Assembly: GCA_002938075.1 (NCBI GenBank)
Contig: PTLK01000102.1
Coordinates: forward strand, 1-7,060
Reading direction: 5' to 3'
From: Alphaproteobacteria bacterium MarineAlpha3_Bin3
GTDB lineage: Bacteria > Pseudomonadota > Alphaproteobacteria > Rhodospirillales > Casp-alpha2
DNA: 7,060 bases
In this document: positions 5,397 through 7,060 of the stretch, one piece after another
Layout of the letters: each line of letters begins with the position of its first letter
Position numbering within the stretch: position 1 is the stretch's first letter
Position numbers and translations under genes: made by a program
Notes under the pieces: generated by a model
Database searches by the model: none
What the model saw: only the letters and a program-made list of their open reading frames with translations
Told to the model about the DNA's origin: nothing

Positions 5397-6368
5397 TTAG
5401 AACTTAAACATCGGCAAGAACATCAGCCGGTCGACGAGCATCGCCATGAAGATCAAAAACAGATAGACGATGGAAAAGAAAAACATCGGCCTGGTGGCGG
5501 TGCCGTCCTCGTCCTTCCACACTTGCCACATATGGTAGGCGAAGAAGAAGCCCAGAAACGCCGCCGCCGAGGCGTAAAAAGCGCCCGATATGCCGACCAC
5601 CACTGGCAGCAGCGTCACCGGCACCAGCGCCACCGTATAGAGAAGCATCTGGCGCTTGGTTTCGCGGACACCGGCGACCACCGGCAGCATCGGCACGCCG
5701 GCGGCCTCGTAATCGCCTTTCCGAAACAGCGCCAGCGCCCACGAATGGGGCGGCGTCCACAGGAAGATGATGGTGAACAAGACCACCGCGCCCAAGCCGA
5801 CGTCGCCGGTGGCGGCGGCCCAGCCGATCACCGGCGGCAATGCCCCCGAGGCGCCGCCGATGACGATGTTCTGCGGCGTGCGCCGTTTCAGCCATACGGT
5901 ATAGATAAAGACGTAATAGAGGATCGTCAGCGCCAGCAGCGACGCCGCGACGGTATTGACCAGCACCGCCATCGTGGTCACCGAACCGGCAGCGAGCGCG
6001 ATGCCGAAGATCAGCGCTTCCTTCGGCTGCAGCCGCCCGGCCGGGAGGGGCCGGTTCATGGTCCGCCCCATGTGCAGGTCGATGTCGCGGTCGTACCACA
6101 TGTTGATGGCGCCCGACGCGCCGGCGCCGAGCGCGATGCAGAGGATGGCGAAAAAGCCGGTCAGGGGGCTTAGGCTGCCGGGCGGGTTGGGGGCCAGCAA
6201 AAGGCCGGTGATGGCGGTGAACACCACCAGCGACATCACCCGGGGCTTCAACAGCACCGCGTAATCGGCGATACGGAACCGGGGCGCCGGAGAACCGGCG
6301 CGGCCCCGTGCGCTGGCGCCGAGTCGGCCCGGGAATTTTTCGGCCCTGGCGGCCATTTGTTTGGTCAC
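5397..6368 (-). CDS. ctaB: protoheme IX farnesyltransferase (heme O synthase)
   Basis: Integral membrane prenyltransferase of the UbiA superfamily that adds a farnesyl group to heme B to make heme O, needed for heme-copper terminal oxidases; also named cyoE. 323 residues, near the usual 290-320. Seen directly: LLKPRVMSLVVFTAITG (residues 39-55); the Asp-rich prenyl-diphosphate/Mg2+ motif NMWYDRDIDLHMGRTMNRP (89-107; D93, D97); the LKRRTPQNIVIGGASGALPP loop (160-179); TPPHSWALALFRKGDY (205-220) followed by GVPMLPVVAG; and several hydrophobic membrane segments. An Arg/Ala-rich N-terminal stretch of about 30 residues precedes the conserved core. The start is GTG, with GAGG 7 nt upstream; ATG four codons later (6356) is an alternative. 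Usually ctaB lies among cox/cta genes; here the neighbours are a peroxiredoxin gene upstream and convergent znuA downstream, so any oxidase genes are outside the window. A hairpin follows its stop immediately. Confidence 0.96.
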   Translation of the reverse strand: MTKQMAARAEKFPGRLGASARGRAGSPAPRFRIADYAVLLKPRVMSLVVFTAITGLLLAPNPPGSLSPLTGFFAILCIALGAGASGAINMWYDRDIDLHMGRTMNRPLPAGRLQPKEALIFGIALAAGSVTTMAVLVNTVAASLLALTILYYVFIYTVWLKRRTPQNIVIGGASGALPPVIGWAAATGDVGLGAVVLFTIIFLWTPPHSWALALFRKGDYEAAGVPMLPVVAGVRETKRQMLLYTVALVPVTLLPVVVGISGAFYASAAAFLGFFFAYHMWQVWKDEDGTATRPMFFFSIVYLFLIFMAMLVDRLMFLPMFKF

Positions 6369-6375
6369 GCGGAAA

Positions 6376-6379
6376 CCTC
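6376..6379 (-). promoter_or_regulatory. ribosome binding site of ctaB
   Basis: The minus strand reads GAGG, 7 nt before the GTG at 6368. It favours GTG over the ATG four codons downstream. Confidence 0.5.
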
Positions 6380-6415
6380 GTCGATCAAGGACGCCTCACC
6401 CGAGACGCCGGCATC

Positions 6416-6436
6416 TTATACGCCCAGTTATACGCC
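6416..6436 (-). promoter_or_regulatory. 9-bp direct repeat with TATAA cores, candidate ctaB promoter region
   Basis: On the minus strand GGCGTATAA occurs twice with a 12-bp period (6436-6428 and 6424-6416), giving two -10-like boxes, TATAAC and TATAAG, about 50-60 bp before the ctaB start. No convincing -35 box sits at the right distance from either. The repeat could be duplicated -10 elements or a protein-binding direct repeat. The promoter role is inferred from position. Confidence 0.3.
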
Positions 6437-6447
6437 AAGGGCGGGAT

Positions 6448-6476
6448 GGGGGTTGATTTTTTTCAACGCCACCCCC
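6448..6476. repeat. imperfect inverted repeat with T-rich loop
   Basis: GTTGA (6452-6456) pairs with TCAAC (6463-6467) around six T. GGGG just outside on the left (6448-6451) can pair with the C run at 6472-6476 across a one-sided bulge (GCCA). It lies between the peroxiredoxin and ctaB genes, upstream of ctaB. The T-run is in the loop rather than after the stem, so it is not a classical terminator. Confidence 0.3.
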
Positions 6477-6506
6477 AAAACGCTCCCAAAACGCCCCCAA
6501 TACACC
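6474..6506. repeat. three 11-bp tandem units upstream of ctaB
   Basis: CCCAAAACGCT (6474-6484), CCCAAAACGCC (6485-6495) and CCCAATACACC (6496-6506) lie head to tail. The first two differ at one base and the third matches the second at 9 of 11. A period of 11 bp is about one helical turn, placing each unit on the same DNA face. A binding site or replication slippage are both possible. Confidence 0.5.
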
Positions 6507-6530
6507 GGCATGGAATTAACAAATTGAGGA

Positions 6531-7010
6531 CTATAGATCGCCGAGCAGGGTCTCGGCGCTGGTCTCGCCGAAGCCGCCGTCCTCGAAATGCAGATGGGTG
6601 ACGACGCCGTCGTCGAGGAGGGCGGAGAACCGCTTGCAACGCTGCCCGTAGCCCTTGACGCTCAAGTCGATCTCGAGGCCGGCCCAGCGGGTGAAGTTGA
6701 GGCCGCCGTCGCCGACTATGGCGACGTGGCCCTCGGCATTCTGGCTCTCGCCCCAGGCATTCATCACCCAGGCGTCGTTGACGGTAAGGCATATGATCTC
6801 ACCCACGCCCTTGGCCTTCAAGGCCTCGGCGTTGTTGACGAAGCCCGGCAGGTGCTTGGCCGAGCAGGTCTTGGTGAAGGTGCCGGGCAGGCCGAACAAG
6901 GCCACAAACTTGGCGCCGAATAGGTCATTGGACGAGATCGCCGTGGGCCCGTCGGCGCCCATGACGAAGAGTTCGACGTTGGGAACACGGACCCTGATGC
7001 AGATAGTCAT
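6531..7010 (-). CDS. peroxiredoxin, Prx5 / type II family (redoxin domain)
   Basis: Cytoplasmic thiol peroxidase that reduces hydrogen peroxide and organic hydroperoxides using glutathione/glutaredoxin or thioredoxin; 159 residues, the family length. Seen directly: the peroxidatic site LPGTFTKTCSAKHLPGF (residues 41-57), with P42, T46 and C49 of the PxxxTxxC motif; C74 in ICLTVND, 25 residues after C49, at the place of the semi-conserved second cysteine of type II peroxiredoxins; VNDAWVMNAWGE (77-88); the active-site arginine region GQRCKRF (122-128), where a Cys (C125) replaces the usual Ser; and the C-terminal SAETLL. I chose ATG at 7010 because GGGAGGAG lies just upstream and homology starts there. 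A TTG start 12 codons earlier would have to read through that binding site. No signal peptide. It is on the same strand as ctaB, 162 bp upstream of it. The family often serves oxidative-stress defence, but no regulator site is seen. Confidence 0.93.
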   Translation of the reverse strand: MTICIRVRVPNVELFVMGADGPTAISSNDLFGAKFVALFGLPGTFTKTCSAKHLPGFVNNAEALKAKGVGEIICLTVNDAWVMNAWGESQNAEGHVAIVGDGGLNFTRWAGLEIDLSVKGYGQRCKRFSALLDDGVVTHLHFEDGGFGETSAETLLGDL

Positions 7011-7014
7011 TGGT

Positions 7015-7022
7015 CTCCTCCC
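7015..7022 (-). promoter_or_regulatory. ribosome binding site of the peroxiredoxin gene
   Basis: The minus strand reads GGGAGGAG, a strong Shine-Dalgarno sequence whose GGAGG core ends 6 nt before the ATG at 7010. It fixes the start of the peroxiredoxin gene. In the remaining bases up to 7060 I see no clear promoter. Confidence 0.75.
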
Positions 7023-7060
7023 TTGATGTGAACTCCAGCCGGGCAACCTTAAACGACATG

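Larger units (their letters stand above)
5229..5401. repeat. palindromic spacer flanked by an 11-bp direct repeat; possible small inserted element
   Basis: CGGGCCTTAGA occurs exactly at 5229-5239 and 5391-5401, enclosing 151 bp. The left copy holds the znuA stop (TAG, 5236-5238) and the right copy the ctaB stop (TAA, read from TTA at 5397-5399). The enclosed DNA contains three perfect inverted repeats. Near its ends lie TCCAGTTTGA (5245-5254) and TCAAACTTGA (5381-5390), an inverted pair matching at 9 of 10 bases. This resembles a short non-coding mobile or REP-like element with a target duplication. Against that, the right direct repeat also forms part of the stem of the third hairpin, and the left inverted end sits five bases inside. 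No open frame of note is present. Confidence 0.4.

Noticed and set aside
5523..6173. Plus-strand open frame (216 codons) opposite ctaB
   Set aside because: The His, Arg and Gln-rich translation is the reverse-complement signature of a membrane-protein gene, and ctaB motifs on the minus strand are decisive.
6448..6476. Rho-independent terminator of the peroxiredoxin gene
   Set aside because: The T-run is inside the loop of a short stem rather than after it, and on the peroxiredoxin strand it reads as A. It was kept only as an imperfect inverted repeat.

Overview
The window is GC-rich, gene-dense chromosomal DNA and reads as ordinary bacterial housekeeping sequence. The best guess for the source is an alphaproteobacterium, perhaps of the Rhodospirillales type. 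This rests on the thrC–M16 peptidase pair with overlapping ends, the style of the CtaB/CyoE and M32 proteins, and the base composition; it is an inference, not a database result.

Layout from left to right: positions 1-24 may hold the last codons of a plus-strand gene. Three minus-strand genes follow, transcribed right to left: an M32 (Taq-type) carboxypeptidase (2766-4271), threonine synthase thrC (1293-2699) and an M16 zinc peptidase of the mitochondrial-processing-peptidase type (31-1296). thrC and the M16 gene share four bases (a TTG start overlapping a TGA stop) and are probably translationally coupled. A 70-bp divergent spacer (4272-4341) separates the carboxypeptidase from a plus-strand znuA-like zinc-binding protein gene (4342-5238), which has no ABC permease or ATPase partner here. 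znuA converges on the heme O synthase gene ctaB/cyoE (minus, 5397-6368). A Prx5-type peroxiredoxin gene (minus, 6531-7010) lies upstream of ctaB.

The two intergenic regions around ctaB are the structurally interesting parts. The 158-bp convergent spacer between znuA and ctaB is almost filled by three perfect inverted repeats. It is flanked by an exact 11-bp direct repeat that contains the stop codons of both genes, which could mark a small inserted palindromic element. The 162-bp region upstream of ctaB carries a 9-bp direct repeat containing TATAA and three 11-bp tandem units.

Functionally the genes cover threonine biosynthesis (thrC), protein and peptide turnover (M16, M32), zinc capture in the periplasm (znuA), heme O supply for terminal oxidase assembly (ctaB) and peroxide removal (peroxiredoxin). 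I see no tRNA, rRNA, CRISPR array, transposase, phage gene or defence system. There is no convincing novel multi-gene system in this window; the palindromic spacer is the best candidate for something undescribed.
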